Below are positions 15,966 to 27,072 of a stretch of DNA of 64,000 nt, one piece after another. Position 1 is the stretch's first letter. Every line of letters begins with the position of its first letter. The position numbers and the translations under genes were made by a program. Location: assembly GCF_023242945.1 (NCBI RefSeq), contig NZ_JALKFT010000001.1, positions 248,001-312,000 of the forward strand, given 5' to 3'. Source of the stretch: Frankia umida (GTDB lineage Bacteria; Actinomycetota; Actinomycetes; Frankiales; Frankiaceae). Below the pieces are notes generated by a model that had not been told where the DNA came from, made no database searches, and was given only the letters and a program-made list of their open reading frames with translations.

Positions 15966-16126
15966 CGGGGCTGGGTAGCTCTGGGAGCGAATGCCTCGGC
16001 CGGGCCCTGCGGGGCCCGGCGGGGGGCGACCGAGCCGAGGGACATGGACGGCCGGGGAACACCAGCGACAGCCGAAAAGTTGAGTTCGGTGGGCTCATTT
16101 TCAGCCGGGAGGACTAGGCGCCTGAT

Positions 16127-16147
16127 CCTGAGTCGAGTACACTCAAT
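16127..16147. promoter_or_regulatory. HAIR operator (HspR binding site) of the dnaK operon
   Basis: The sequence is CCTGAGT, seven bases, then ACTCAAT. The known HspR-associated inverted repeat is CTTGAGT-N7-ACTCAAG, so 12 of 14 arm bases match. HspR, encoded at the end of this operon, should bind here with DnaK as co-repressor and be released on heat shock. Confidence 0.85.
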
Positions 16148-16313
16148 CTATCGAGACCTCCTAACGTAGCTTTGTACGTCAGTCCCGACATCAGTAGCGC
16201 CGTATCTCCGGGTGACCCTCGGTGAGGGCGGTCATTCGAGAGGTCCCATCCCCACGAGGTCGGCTCGCGCGCACCGGTGGGCGTCGCCGACATGGATCGA
16301 GAGGCACACAGAC

Positions 16314-18148
<1,835 letters not shown>

Positions 18149-18152
<4 letters not shown>

Positions 18153-18910
18153 CTTCCAGCCAGTCCGGCGACTGGTGGGGCTCCGGGCCGGACGAGGGCG
18201 ACGAGCCTCGGGTGGTCGTCCGCGATCGGCGGCGGATCGACCCGGACAGTGGCGAGGTCCGCCCGGAGAGCGGCACGGTGACCGGCGGTGGTCCCGGTGG
18301 CAGTCCTGGCGATGAGGGTGGCGGGTCCCACTCGGCGGTCGACCCGGCGGATGCCGAGCTGATCGAGTCGCTGCGGCTCCAGGCGTCCGAGCGTACGGCC
18401 GATCTTCAGCGGCTCAAGGCCGAGTTCGACAACTACCGTCGTCGGGTCGAGCGGGACCGGCAGCAGATCGGCGAGCAGGCCACGGCCAAGGTGCTCACCA
18501 GCCTGCTGTCCACCCTCGACGACATCGGCCGCGCCCGCGACCACGGCGACCTCGAAGGCCCGTTCAAGGCCATCGCGGAGGCGCTGGAAACCGCGCTCGA
18601 AGCGGCCGGGCTCCAGCGGTTCGGCGTCGCGGGCGACGAGTTCGACCCGGCCGTGCATGAGGCGCTCATGCACTCCTACCGGTCTGATGTCAGCGGCCCC
18701 ACCTGCGTCGATATCTTCCGCGCCGGTTATCTTCACGCGGGTCGGGTGCTGCGTCCGGCCCAGGTGTCCGTCGCGGAACCTTCCGGGGAACCGGCCGAGC
18801 CGGTGGCGCGAGCCAACGACGAGGTCACCGAACGGGCCGCACCGGTACCGGACGACACCGGCACGATTCCCGGCCCGGACAACGGCGGGCCTACCGTCAG
18901 CGCTGGCTGA
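18149..18910 (+). CDS. grpE: Nucleotide exchange factor GrpE
   Basis: GrpE releases ADP from DnaK. The protein is 253 residues. It has a long Gly/Asp-rich N-terminus (about 1-65), the dimerisation helix (LRLQASERTADLQRLKAEFDNYRRRVERD) and the C-terminal head with VHEALMHSYRSD and RAGYLHAGRVLRPAQVSVAE. The C-terminal extension after the family core is about 45 residues and Pro/Glu-rich. The GTG start overlaps the dnaK stop by four bases and is preceded by AAGGAGG. A strong hairpin follows the stop and separates it from dnaJ. Confidence 0.96.
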
Positions 18911-18922
18911 GACCGGTGGGTG

Positions 18923-18957
18923 GGTGGTGGCCCGGGGAGCGTTCCCGGGCCACCACC
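18923..18957 (+). terminator. Strong hairpin between grpE and dnaJ
   Basis: The arms GGTGGTGGCCCGGG (18923-18936) and CCCGGGCCACCACC (18944-18957) pair perfectly over 14 bp with a seven-base loop. It starts 13 bases after the grpE stop. It may act as a partial terminator or an mRNA-processing/stability element that lowers dnaJ-hspR output relative to dnaK-grpE. Confidence 0.75.
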
Positions 18958-19110
18958 GCGGCGTGCGAGCAGGGCAGGGCAGGGCACGGTGCGGCCGGCC
19001 GAGCAGCGCCCGACCCGGGCTACGGGTCGGGCGGGCAGGCGCCGACCCGGGCAACGGTCGGCTGGGGCGGGCGCCCGGCCGGGTGAGACGACCACGAAAG
19101 GAGGGGCGCC

Positions 19111-20298
19111 GTGAGTGTTCGCGACATGGTCGAGAAGGACTATTACGCCGCTCTCGGCGTTCCCAAGGACGCCACGGCGGCCGACATCAAGAAGGCGTAC
19201 CGCAAGCTGGCTCGCGAGCTGCACCCCGACAAGAACCCGGGGGACGCCAAGGCGGAGGCCCGGTTCAAGGAGGTGTCCGAAGCCTATGACGTGCTTTCCG
19301 ACGAGACACGTCGGCGCGAGTACGACGAGGCTCGGGCGCTGTTCGCGGCCGGCGGACGGCCCGGCTCGTTCGGCGGCGCCGGCGGCCGACCCGGTGGCGG
19401 CTTCGGCCCGGGCGGCGGTTTCGGTGCCCCGGGCGGCGGAGCGAACCTCAACTTCGAGGATCTGCTCGGTAACGGCGGTGGTGGCCTCGGTGGCTTCTTC
19501 GACATGTTCCAGCGCTCGTCGCCGGGGCGCGGTCCCCGCCGTGGCACGGACATCGAGGCCGAGCTCACGATCTCGTTCGAGAAGTCGCTGACCGGTCTCG
19601 AGGCCTCGGTTCGGCTCCCCGGCGCCGCCACCTGCACCACCTGTGAGGGCAGCGGCGCCCGGCCGGGAACCTCCCCGCGGACCTGTTCGACCTGCCGCGG
19701 GCTCGGCGTGGTCTCCCGCGCCCAGGGCGGTTTCGCGCTGTCCGAGCCCTGCCGTGACTGCCTCGGCAAGGGCACCATGATCGACCATCCCTGCCCGGAC
19801 TGCCGGGGCACCGGTCGGCGGGAGCGTGAGCAGCGCATCCGCATCCCGCCGGGGGTCAGCGACGGGCAGCGGCTGCGGGTGCGCGGGCGTGGCACGCCCG
19901 GCGAGCGTGGCGGACCGGGCGGTGACCTCGAGGTCACCGTGCACGTGCTGCGGCACCCGATCTTCGACCGGGAGGGCAGTAACCTGATGGTCACGCTGCC
20001 GGTCACGATCACCGAGGCCACCCTGGGCGCGTCGGTGCGGGTACCGACCCTGGACGGCGCCCCGCTCACCGTGAAGGTTCCCGCCGGCACCTCCAGCGGA
20101 CGGCGGCTGCGGGCCCGTGGCCGGGGTGTTCCCACCTCCGGTGGCGGTCATGGCGACCTGATCGTCACCCTTGAGGTGGTCGTGCCCAAGCCGTCGTCGC
20201 TGTCCGCCCGGGCCCGCACCGCGCTGCTCGAGTTCGCTCAGGCCCACCCCGAGGATCCACGGGCGGCGATGATGGAGCAGATGGAGGCTGGGGAATGA
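19111..20298 (+). CDS. dnaJ: Hsp40 co-chaperone DnaJ
   Basis: This 395-residue type I DnaJ has a J domain with the HPD tripeptide (ARELHPDKNPGD), a Gly/Phe-rich linker (about 85-120) and four zinc repeats, CTTCEGSG, CSTCRGLG, CRDCLGKG and CPDCRGTG. Two C-terminal substrate-binding beta domains follow. It delivers substrates to DnaK and stimulates its ATPase. The GTG start has AAAGGAGGGG just upstream. The stop overlaps the hspR ATG by four bases. Confidence 0.97.
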   Translation: MSVRDMVEKDYYAALGVPKDATAADIKKAYRKLARELHPDKNPGDAKAEARFKEVSEAYDVLSDETRRREYDEARALFAAGGRPGSFGGAGGRPGGGFGPGGGFGAPGGGANLNFEDLLGNGGGGLGGFFDMFQRSSPGRGPRRGTDIEAELTISFEKSLTGLEASVRLPGAATCTTCEGSGARPGTSPRTCSTCRGLGVVSRAQGGFALSEPCRDCLGKGTMIDHPCPDCRGTGRREREQRIRIPPGVSDGQRLRVRGRGTPGERGGPGGDLEVTVHVLRHPIFDREGSNLMVTLPVTITEATLGASVRVPTLDGAPLTVKVPAGTSSGRRLRARGRGVPTSGGGHGDLIVTLEVVVPKPSSLSARARTALLEFAQAHPEDPRAAMMEQMEAGE

Positions 20299-20855
20299 CC
20301 GCACGTCCCAATCGCACATCCGACCCGCCCGGCGCGAGGTCCGTGCCGAAGGCGGCACCGACCTCGCACGCCACACCGAATCCGGCCCAGCTGCCGGTGG
20401 CAGAGGGGCGACCGGAGGGCTATTTCCCCACCGGTCCGCTGCCCGGGCTGGCGCATGACGAGGACGCACCCGTCTACGTGATCTCGATCGCCGCGCAGCT
20501 CGCCGGCATGCATCCGCAGACGCTGCGGTCCTACGACCGGCTCGGGCTCGTCACCCCGGGGCGCACGCCCGGGCGCGGACGACGGTACTCGGCCCGGGAT
20601 GTCGCGCTGCTGCGTGAGGTGCAGCGGCTGTCCCAGGAGGAAGGCGTCAACCTCGAGGGCATTCGGCAGATCCTGCGGCTGGGTGCCCAGGTGATGGCGC
20701 TGCAGGCCCAGGTTCGCCAGCTCGCCGACGAACTGGCCCACGCCCGCGCGGACGCGGAACGCCGGGTGGCCGAGGCGCACGCGAGTCATCGACGTGATCT
20801 CGTCCCGATCGAGCGTGGGGCGGTGGTGATATGGCGGCCGCTGCCGCGGCGCTGA
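20295..20855 (+). CDS. hspR: HspR, MerR-family heat-shock repressor
   Basis: The MerR-type DNA-binding domain is visible at about 58-130: YVISIAAQLAGMHPQTLRSYDRLGLVTP, then GRRYSARDVALLREVQRLSQEEGVNLEGIRQIL. A coiled-coil segment (VMALQAQVRQLADELAHARADAE) follows. The protein is 186 residues, longer than usual because of a Pro-rich N-terminal extension of about 55 residues. It represses the dnaK operon and clpB through HAIR sites, with DnaK acting as co-repressor. Both predicted sites are present (16127-16147 and 20979-20999). The ATG overlaps the dnaJ stop. Confidence 0.95.
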   Translation: MTARPNRTSDPPGARSVPKAAPTSHATPNPAQLPVAEGRPEGYFPTGPLPGLAHDEDAPVYVISIAAQLAGMHPQTLRSYDRLGLVTPGRTPGRGRRYSARDVALLREVQRLSQEEGVNLEGIRQILRLGAQVMALQAQVRQLADELAHARADAERRVAEAHASHRRDLVPIERGAVVIWRPLPRR

Positions 20856-20867
20856 CCACGTCCCATG

Positions 20868-20903
20868 GGGCTTCTCTCCCGCTGTCCGGCGGAGGAGAAG
20901 CCC
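20868..20903 (+). terminator. Terminator of the dnaK-grpE-dnaJ-hspR operon
   Basis: A stem of 15 bp with two mismatches (GGGCTTCTCTCCCGC against GCGGAGGAGAAGCCC) closes a six-base loop, 12 bases after the hspR stop. There is no T-run. Confidence 0.8.
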
Positions 20904-20978
20904 TTCGCCGTCTCCGGCCCGAGTGGCGACCGCAACCGGTCCGCGCCCCCAGGCGGGGAGCCCAGGTTCCATATCAAG

Positions 20979-20999
20979 GTTGAGTGGGAACGACTCAGG
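20979..20999. promoter_or_regulatory. HAIR operator (HspR site) of clpB
   Basis: GTTGAGT, seven bases, then ACTCAGG matches the HAIR consensus CTTGAGT-N7-ACTCAAG at 12 of 14 arm positions. A TATAGT -10-like hexamer starts at 21000, so a repressor bound here would block the promoter directly. Confidence 0.85.
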
Positions 21000-21151
21000 T
21001 ATAGTGAGCGTTGAACAGACCGACCTGCTTCTGTGACCTCCGCGATCCGCCACACCGGCAGACGCCGACGGTGAGCACCGAGGGTGAACCTCCATGGTGG
21101 TCGTCGTCGGTGCAGGACGGGCGGTGAACGGTGAACGATGGATGGTGAACG

Positions 21152-23779
21152 ATGAACGCTGAACGCCTCACCGCCCGCTCGCAGGAGGCCCTCTCCGCGG
21201 CGATCAGTCGAGCCACCGGCGACGGGTCCCCGCTCGTCGACCCCCTGCATCTGCTCACCGCGCTCCTCGAGACCGCGGATGGCGTCGGCGCCACACTGCT
21301 GTCGTCCGTGGGTACCTCGGCCGAGGCCGTCCGCACCCGCGCGGAGGCCGCCCTCTCCCGGCTGCCCCGCGCGACCGGGATGAGCGTCTCCGCCCCCCAG
21401 CTGTCCCGCCAGCTCATCGCCGTGCTGACGGGCGCCGAGCGGCAGGCCGCTCGCCTCGGCGACGAGTACACCTCGGTCGAGCACCTGATGGTCGCCATCG
21501 CGGAGGAGGGCGGCGAGGCGGGGCGCATCCTGACCGGGGTCGGTGCCACGCCCGATGCGCTGGGGGCCGCGTTCGACCAGGTCCGCGGCGGCGCCCACCG
21601 GGTCACCAGCCGTGATCCGGAGGGGTCCTACCGGGCGCTGGAGAAGTACTCGATCGATCTCACCGAGCGTGCCCAGCGGGGCAAGCTCGACCCGGTGATC
21701 GGGCGGGACGCCGAGATCCGCCGGGTGATCCAGGTGCTGGCCCGGCGTACCAAGAACAACCCGGTACTCATCGGCGAGCCCGGCGTCGGCAAGACCGCGA
21801 TCGTCGAGGGCCTGGCGCTGCGCGTGGTCGCGGGCGACGTCCCCGAGTCGCTGCGCGGCCGGCGGATCGTCTCGCTCGACCTCGGTTCGATGGTCGCCGG
21901 CTCCAAGCTGCGGGGGGAGTTCGAGGAGCGGCTGACATCGGTGCTCAACGAGATCCGCGAGGCCGAGGGCCAGGTCATCACCTTCATCGACGAACTGCAC
22001 ACCGTCGTCGGCGCCGGCGCGGCCGAGGGCGCGATGGATGCCGGCAACATGCTCAAGCCGATGCTGGCCCGCGGCGAGCTCCGCATGATCGGCGCCACCA
22101 CCCTCGAGGAGTACCGCACCCGCATCGAGAAGGATCCGGCCCTGGAGCGCCGCTTCCAGCCGGTGCTGGTCGGCGAGCCCACGGTGGAGGACTCGATCGG
22201 CATCCTGCGTGGCCTCAAGGAGCGCTACGAGGTGCACCACGGCGTGCGGATCACCGATGCCGCCCTGGTCGCCGCGGCCACCCTGTCCGACCGGTACGTC
22301 ACCGCGCGGTTCCTGCCGGACAAGGCCATCGACCTGATGGACGAGGCCGCCTCCCGGCTACGGATGGAGATCGACAGCCGTCCGGTGGCGATCGACGAGC
22401 TCGAGCGGGCGGTGCGCCGCCTGGAGATCGAGGACATGGCGCTGTCGAAGGAGAGCGACGACGCCTCCCGGGAGCGCCGCGAGCGCCTGCAGCGGGAACT
22501 GGCCGACCGGCGGGAGGAGCTGTCCGGCCTGACCGCGCGGTGGCACCGCGAGAAGGACTCGATCTCCGAGGTCCAGAAGATCAAGGAGGAGCTCGAGAAC
22601 GGCCGGCGGGCCGCCGAGCTCGCGGAGCGTGATCTCGACCTGGCCAGGGCCGGTGAGCTGCGGTACGGCACGATCCCCGCGCTCGAGCGGCGCCTGACCG
22701 AGGCCACCGACGCCGTGACCGCGGCCGGTTCGTCCGGTGGCGCCATGCTCGGCGGCGAGGTCGGCCCCGACGATGTCGCCGAGGTCGTCGCCGCGTGGAC
22801 GGGCATCCCCGCCGGGCGGCTGCTCGAAGGCGAGACGGCGAAGCTGCTGCGGATGGAATCCGAGCTGCACGCCCGGGTGATCGGGCAGGAGGAGGCCGTG
22901 CGGGCGGTGTCGGACGCGGTCCGGCGGGCCCGGGCCGGCATCGCCGACCCCGACCGTCCGACCGGGTCGTTCCTGTTCCTCGGGCCCACCGGCGTCGGCA
23001 AGACCGAGCTCGCCAAGGCGCTGGCCGACTTCCTGTTCGATGACGAACGGGCGGTCGTGCGCATCGACATGAGCGAGTACGCCGAGAAGCACTCGGTGGC
23101 CCGCCTGATCGGCGCGCCCCCCGGTTACATCGGCTTCGAGTCCGGCGGCCAGCTCACCGAGGCGATCCGGCGCCGGCCGTACAGCGTGATCCTGCTCGAC
23201 GAGGTGGAGAAGGCCCACCCCGACGTGTTCGACATCCTGTTGCAGGTCCTCGACGACGGCCGGCTGACCGACGGGCAGGGGCGCACCGTCGACTTCCGCA
23301 ACACCATCCTCGTCCTCACCTCCAACCTGGGCTCCCAGTTCATCGCCGATCCCACCCTGAGCCCGCAGGTGCGACGCGAGTCGGTGATGGTCGCGGTGCG
23401 GGAGGCGTTCAAGCCGGAGTTCCTCAACCGGCTCGACGACGTCCTCGTCTTCGAGCAGCTTGGCCGGGACGACCTGACCCGCATCGTCGATCTGCAGCTC
23501 GACCGGCTGCGGGACCGGCTGCGGGACCGGCGGATCGCCCTGACCGTCCACCCGGCGGCCAAGGCATGGCTCTCCGACGTCGGTTACGACCCGGTGTTCG
23601 GCGCCCGGCCGTTGCGCCGGCTGGTGCAGACCGCCATCGGCGACCAGCTGGCCCGCCAGCTGCTCGCCGGAGAGATCCGCGACGGCGACGAGGTTGTGGT
23701 GGACGCGACACCCGGCGCCGCCGCGCTGACCGTCACCGCCGCGCCCGCGTCGGCGGCCAGCACCGGAAAAACCCTCTAG
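21152..23779 (+). CDS. clpB: ClpB disaggregase
   Basis: This 875-residue Hsp100 protein rescues aggregated proteins together with DnaK/DnaJ/GrpE. It has the N-domain, AAA1 with Walker A GEPGVGKT and Walker B VITFIDELHT, and the coiled-coil middle domain (about 400-530, rich in ERRERLQRELADRREELSG). AAA2 follows with Walker A GPTGVGKT and the pore loop GAPPGYIGF. The start ATG is the last in a run of TGAACG repeats and has no clear Shine-Dalgarno sequence, so initiation is uncertain by a few codons. A HAIR site about 150 bases upstream places clpB in the HspR regulon. Confidence 0.97.
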   Translation: MNAERLTARSQEALSAAISRATGDGSPLVDPLHLLTALLETADGVGATLLSSVGTSAEAVRTRAEAALSRLPRATGMSVSAPQLSRQLIAVLTGAERQAARLGDEYTSVEHLMVAIAEEGGEAGRILTGVGATPDALGAAFDQVRGGAHRVTSRDPEGSYRALEKYSIDLTERAQRGKLDPVIGRDAEIRRVIQVLARRTKNNPVLIGEPGVGKTAIVEGLALRVVAGDVPESLRGRRIVSLDLGSMVAGSKLRGEFEERLTSVLNEIREAEGQVITFIDELHTVVGAGAAEGAMDAGNMLKPMLARGELRMIGATTLEEYRTRIEKDPALERRFQPVLVGEPTVEDSIGILRGLKERYEVHHGVRITDAALVAAATLSDRYVTARFLPDKAIDLMDEAASRLRMEIDSRPVAIDELERAVRRLEIEDMALSKESDDASRERRERLQRELADRREELSGLTARWHREKDSISEVQKIKEELENGRRAAELAERDLDLARAGELRYGTIPALERRLTEATDAVTAAGSSGGAMLGGEVGPDDVAEVVAAWTGIPAGRLLEGETAKLLRMESELHARVIGQEEAVRAVSDAVRRARAGIADPDRPTGSFLFLGPTGVGKTELAKALADFLFDDERAVVRIDMSEYAEKHSVARLIGAPPGYIGFESGGQLTEAIRRRPYSVILLDEVEKAHPDVFDILLQVLDDGRLTDGQGRTVDFRNTILVLTSNLGSQFIADPTLSPQVRRESVMVAVREAFKPEFLNRLDDVLVFEQLGRDDLTRIVDLQLDRLRDRLRDRRIALTVHPAAKAWLSDVGYDPVFGARPLRRLVQTAIGDQLARQLLAGEIRDGDEVVVDATPGAAALTVTAAPASAASTGKTL

Positions 23780-23847
23780 CGGCGGACGTAGCCGACCGAA
23801 CAAAAAGGTTACAACAGGTTAATCAGTGAGTCGCATAGGGTCGGCGT

Positions 23848-24768
23848 ATGGCGGGCAGATCGAACATCGTCGTTTCGGCGGCCGTGCGCCAGGCCCTGGC
23901 TGCCGGGGAGCCGGTGGTGGCCCTGGAGTCGACCCTGATCGCGCACGGGCTGCCGCGGCCCCGCAACCGGGAGGTCGCCACCCAGCTCGAAACGCAGCTG
24001 CGCGAGCAGGGGGTGACCCCGGCGACCGTCGCGGTCATCGACGGCGTGCCCCGGGTCGGGCTGGACAAGCCGGATCTCCTGCGGATCGCCGACGACCCGC
24101 ACGTCGTCAAGCTGTCCGTGCGTGACCTGCCGGTCGCCCGCGCCACCGGCCGGACCGGCGCGACGACCGTCGCGGCCACCTCGCTGCTCGCCGCCCGGGT
24201 CGGCGTGCGGGTGTTCGCCACCGGCGGGCTCGGCGGCGTGCACCGCGGCGCCGGCGACAGCTACGACGAGTCCGCAGACCTGGTCACGTTGGCCACCACG
24301 CCGATCACGGTGGTGTGCGCGGGGGTGAAGTCGATTCTCGACGTCGGCGCCACCCTCGAACGCCTCGAGACCCTCGGGGTCACCGTCGTCGGCTACCGCA
24401 CGTCGACGTTTCCCGGCTTCTACCTGCCACACACCTCCTACGACCTGGACTGGCGGGTCAGTGAGCCGGCGCAGGTCGCTGCCGCCATGAGCGCGGCCGA
24501 CGACCTGGGGCTGCGCAACGCGATCGTGGTCGCCGCGCCGTTGCCGGTGGAACTGGCCCTCGACCCCGGGCTGCACGACCGGGTGCTCGCCGACGCGCTG
24601 GCCTGGGCGTCCGAACGCGGTATCCGCGGCAAGTCGGTCACGCCCTTCCTGCTGGAGACGTTCCATCGCGAGACCGGCGGGGCGAGCCTCGAGGTCAACA
24701 TCAACGCGGTGCATAACAACGTCGCGGTCGCCGCCGACGTCGCCCGCGCCTGGGCGGCGACGGGCTGA
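23848..24768 (+). CDS. psuG: Pseudouridine-5'-phosphate glycosidase
   Basis: The enzyme reversibly splits pseudouridine 5'-phosphate to uracil and ribose 5-phosphate. The 306-residue protein shows VALESTLIAHGLPRPRN, the core ARATGRTGATTVAATSLLA, FATGGLGGVHRGA, VVCAGVKSILDVGATLE and the C-terminal GKSVTPFLLETFHRETGGASLEVN. Length and motifs match the family. The usual partner kinase psuK is not adjacent; a PfkB-family kinase occurs 21 kb away, with no evidence for a link. It follows clpB on the same strand after 68 bp. Confidence 0.95.
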   Translation: MAGRSNIVVSAAVRQALAAGEPVVALESTLIAHGLPRPRNREVATQLETQLREQGVTPATVAVIDGVPRVGLDKPDLLRIADDPHVVKLSVRDLPVARATGRTGATTVAATSLLAARVGVRVFATGGLGGVHRGAGDSYDESADLVTLATTPITVVCAGVKSILDVGATLERLETLGVTVVGYRTSTFPGFYLPHTSYDLDWRVSEPAQVAAAMSAADDLGLRNAIVVAAPLPVELALDPGLHDRVLADALAWASERGIRGKSVTPFLLETFHRETGGASLEVNINAVHNNVAVAADVARAWAATG

Positions 24769-24848
24769 ACCAGCGCCCCAGGCACGGACCTGCGACGATT
24801 TCACCCGACGCCGTAACGGTGGGTGAGCGAGCAGGGAGGTGACCGACC

Positions 24849-27047
24849 GTGTCGTGGATTCTCGGCCGTCGGTCAGCCTGGTTCGTCATCGCCTTCTGGA
24901 TCGTCGTCGCGGCGGCGCTGAGCCCGCTGGCCTTCCACCTGCCGCAGGCGGAGAAGAACGATGCCGCCGCCTTCCTGCCGGCCGAGGCCGAGTCCACCCG
25001 GCTGCTCGCGGCACAACGCGAGTTCCCCGGCGGCGACGCCGTACCGACCGTCGTCGTGATGACCAGACCCAGCGGTCTGGCCGCCCGGGACCGGACGGCG
25101 GCCACCGCGATCGCCGCGGCGCTCAGGCCCTTCGCGTCCGGGCGGATTCTGGGGCCGGTGCTCTCGCCCAACGGCCGGACACTGGTGTTCACCGTGCCCC
25201 TGGCCCAGTCCGACGACGTGGCCCGGTTCACCGACGAGGTGCGCCAGATGCGCCGGATCACCGCCGGGCTCGCTCCCCCGGGCACCCAGATCGCCGTGAC
25301 CGGACCGGCCGGCCTGGTCGCCGACACCTACCACCTGTTCAGCACGATCGAGTCCCGGCTGCTGCTGGTCACCGCCGGGATCGTCGCCGTGATCCTGCTG
25401 GTGGTGTACCGAAGTCCGCTGTTGTGGCTGGTGCCGCTGGCGTCCGTGGGCATCGCCGACCAGGCCGCCGCCGGCATCATCGACCTGCTCGCCCGGCACT
25501 CCGGGCTCACCGTGAACGGGCAGAGTTCCGGCATCCTGCGGGTGCTCGTCTTCGGCGCGGGCACCGACTACGCCCTGCTGCTCATCGCCCGTTACCGGGA
25601 GGAACTGACCCGGCATCGTGATCCGCGCCATGCGATGCGCCAGGCGATGCGCCGGGCGGGCCCCGCGATCGTCGCCTCCGCCGGCACCGTCGTCATCGGC
25701 ATGCTCTGCCTGCTGGTCGGGGAGCTCGCCTCCGACCGGGGGCTCGGCCCGGTCGGCGCGATCGGTATCTCCACCGCCCTGGTCACGATGACCACCCTGC
25801 TGCCGGCCGCGCTGGTGCTGTGCGGACGGCGGCTGTTCTGGCCGCGGATTCCCCACTTCGGTGAACACCCGCCGGTCACCGAGGCGGCCCGCCACGGCGC
25901 GGCCGCCCGGTCGGCGCACGCCGCCGCGCTCGCCGCCCCGACCGTCCCCGGCCATGAGGATCTGACCGAGTTCGACCTCGCCGAGGAGCCGGGACGCTGG
26001 GTCCGCGTCGGTACGGCGATCGACCGCCGGCCACGCACGGTCTGGGTGATCACGTCGCTGCTGCTGGGCGGGCTCACCCTCGGGCTGTTCGCGATGGACA
26101 CCTCGTTGCGCGGCGACCAGGGGTTCCGCCGCGACGTCGAGTCGGTGCGCGGCGTGGACCTGGTGGCCGCCGACTTCCCGCCGGGCGTCGCGGCGCCGAC
26201 CTATGTGATCGCGAACACGTCGGCGGCGGCGGCGGTCGAGGCGACCGTGCGCGCGGCACCCGGGGTGGCCGCGGTGGCCGAGACCGGACGGGCCGGCCAC
26301 CAGGTGCAGTTCCTGGTGGTCCTGCGGGAGCGGCCGGACAGCGCCGCGTCCTTCGCGGCGGTGCGTGACCTGCGGCGGCGGGTGCACCGCATCCCGGACG
26401 CGGCGGCGATGGTCGGCGGCAACACGGCGGTGAACCTCGACGTGCGCCGGGCCGCCGTCCGGGATCGCACCGTGGTCATCCCGCTGGTCCTCGCGGTCGT
26501 GTTCGCCGTTCTGATCTTCCTGCTCCGGGCGATCATCGCGCCGCTGCTGCTGATGGTGACGGTCGTGCTGTCGTATCTGGCCGCGCTCGGGGCCAGCGCC
26601 GTCGCCTACCGCTGGCTGTTCGGGTTTCCCGGCGCCGACCCGTCACTGCCACTGTTCGCGTTCATCTTCCTGGTGGCCCTCGGCGTCGACTACAACATCT
26701 TCCTGATGACAAGGGTCCGGGAGGAGGCGCAGCGGATCGGTGCCCGGCCCGGCGTGCTGCACGCGCTCGCCGTCACCGGCGGGGTGATCACCTCCGCCGG
26801 CATCGTGCTCGCCGCGACCTTCTCGGCACTGATCATCTTTCCGCTGGTCCAGCTGGCCGAGATCGGCTTCGTCGTCGCCTTCGGCGTCCTGCTGGACACC
26901 CTGGTCGTGCGATCGGTGCTGGTTCCGGCGCTGAGTCTGGACATCGGTCGGCGCATCTGGTGGCCGGGGCGGCTCGCCCGTCCGGATCAGGCGGCCCCGG
27001 TCGAACCGGTCCGGTCACGCCACTGGCCGAAATCGAGGCAGACGTAA
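24849..27047 (+). CDS. MMPL/RND-family membrane transporter
   Basis: This 732-residue protein has the duplicated RND-like layout: one membrane helix, a large outside loop, five or more helices, then the same again. Conserved patches are FGAGTDYALLLIARYREEL in the first half and ALGVDYNIFLMTRVREE in the second. These are the MMPL proton-relay motifs. Substrate is unknown; MMPL proteins export lipids or small hydrophobic molecules. GTG 24849 is chosen because GGGAGGTG lies upstream. A 60-residue Ala/His-rich cytoplasmic linker separates the halves. The PH-domain gene pair follows after 25 bp and may be co-transcribed. Confidence 0.88.
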   Translation: MSWILGRRSAWFVIAFWIVVAAALSPLAFHLPQAEKNDAAAFLPAEAESTRLLAAQREFPGGDAVPTVVVMTRPSGLAARDRTAATAIAAALRPFASGRILGPVLSPNGRTLVFTVPLAQSDDVARFTDEVRQMRRITAGLAPPGTQIAVTGPAGLVADTYHLFSTIESRLLLVTAGIVAVILLVVYRSPLLWLVPLASVGIADQAAAGIIDLLARHSGLTVNGQSSGILRVLVFGAGTDYALLLIARYREELTRHRDPRHAMRQAMRRAGPAIVASAGTVVIGMLCLLVGELASDRGLGPVGAIGISTALVTMTTLLPAALVLCGRRLFWPRIPHFGEHPPVTEAARHGAAARSAHAAALAAPTVPGHEDLTEFDLAEEPGRWVRVGTAIDRRPRTVWVITSLLLGGLTLGLFAMDTSLRGDQGFRRDVESVRGVDLVAADFPPGVAAPTYVIANTSAAAAVEATVRAAPGVAAVAETGRAGHQVQFLVVLRERPDSAASFAAVRDLRRRVHRIPDAAAMVGGNTAVNLDVRRAAVRDRTVVIPLVLAVVFAVLIFLLRAIIAPLLLMVTVVLSYLAALGASAVAYRWLFGFPGADPSLPLFAFIFLVALGVDYNIFLMTRVREEAQRIGARPGVLHALAVTGGVITSAGIVLAATFSALIIFPLVQLAEIGFVVAFGVLLDTLVVRSVLVPALSLDIGRRIWWPGRLARPDQAAPVEPVRSRHWPKSRQT

Positions 27048-27072
27048 TCAGCGGGCGACCTAAGGTTGCCCC

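Larger units (their letters stand above)
15210..16313. other. Long non-coding region upstream of dnaK
   Basis: This 1.1-kb stretch has no convincing gene. It holds a 15-bp tandem repeat (15224-15370), an inverted-repeat cluster (15558-15634), a low-complexity tract (about 15871-15965) and the HspR operator (16127-16147). Open frames across it are created by the repeats. The dnaK promoter must lie near the operator, which leaves a 5' leader of up to about 170 bases. Confidence 0.6.

Noticed and set aside
22358..23803. Long minus-strand frames across clpB
   Set aside because: They mirror ClpB codons. ClpB has both AAA modules and all Walker motifs in the plus-strand frame.
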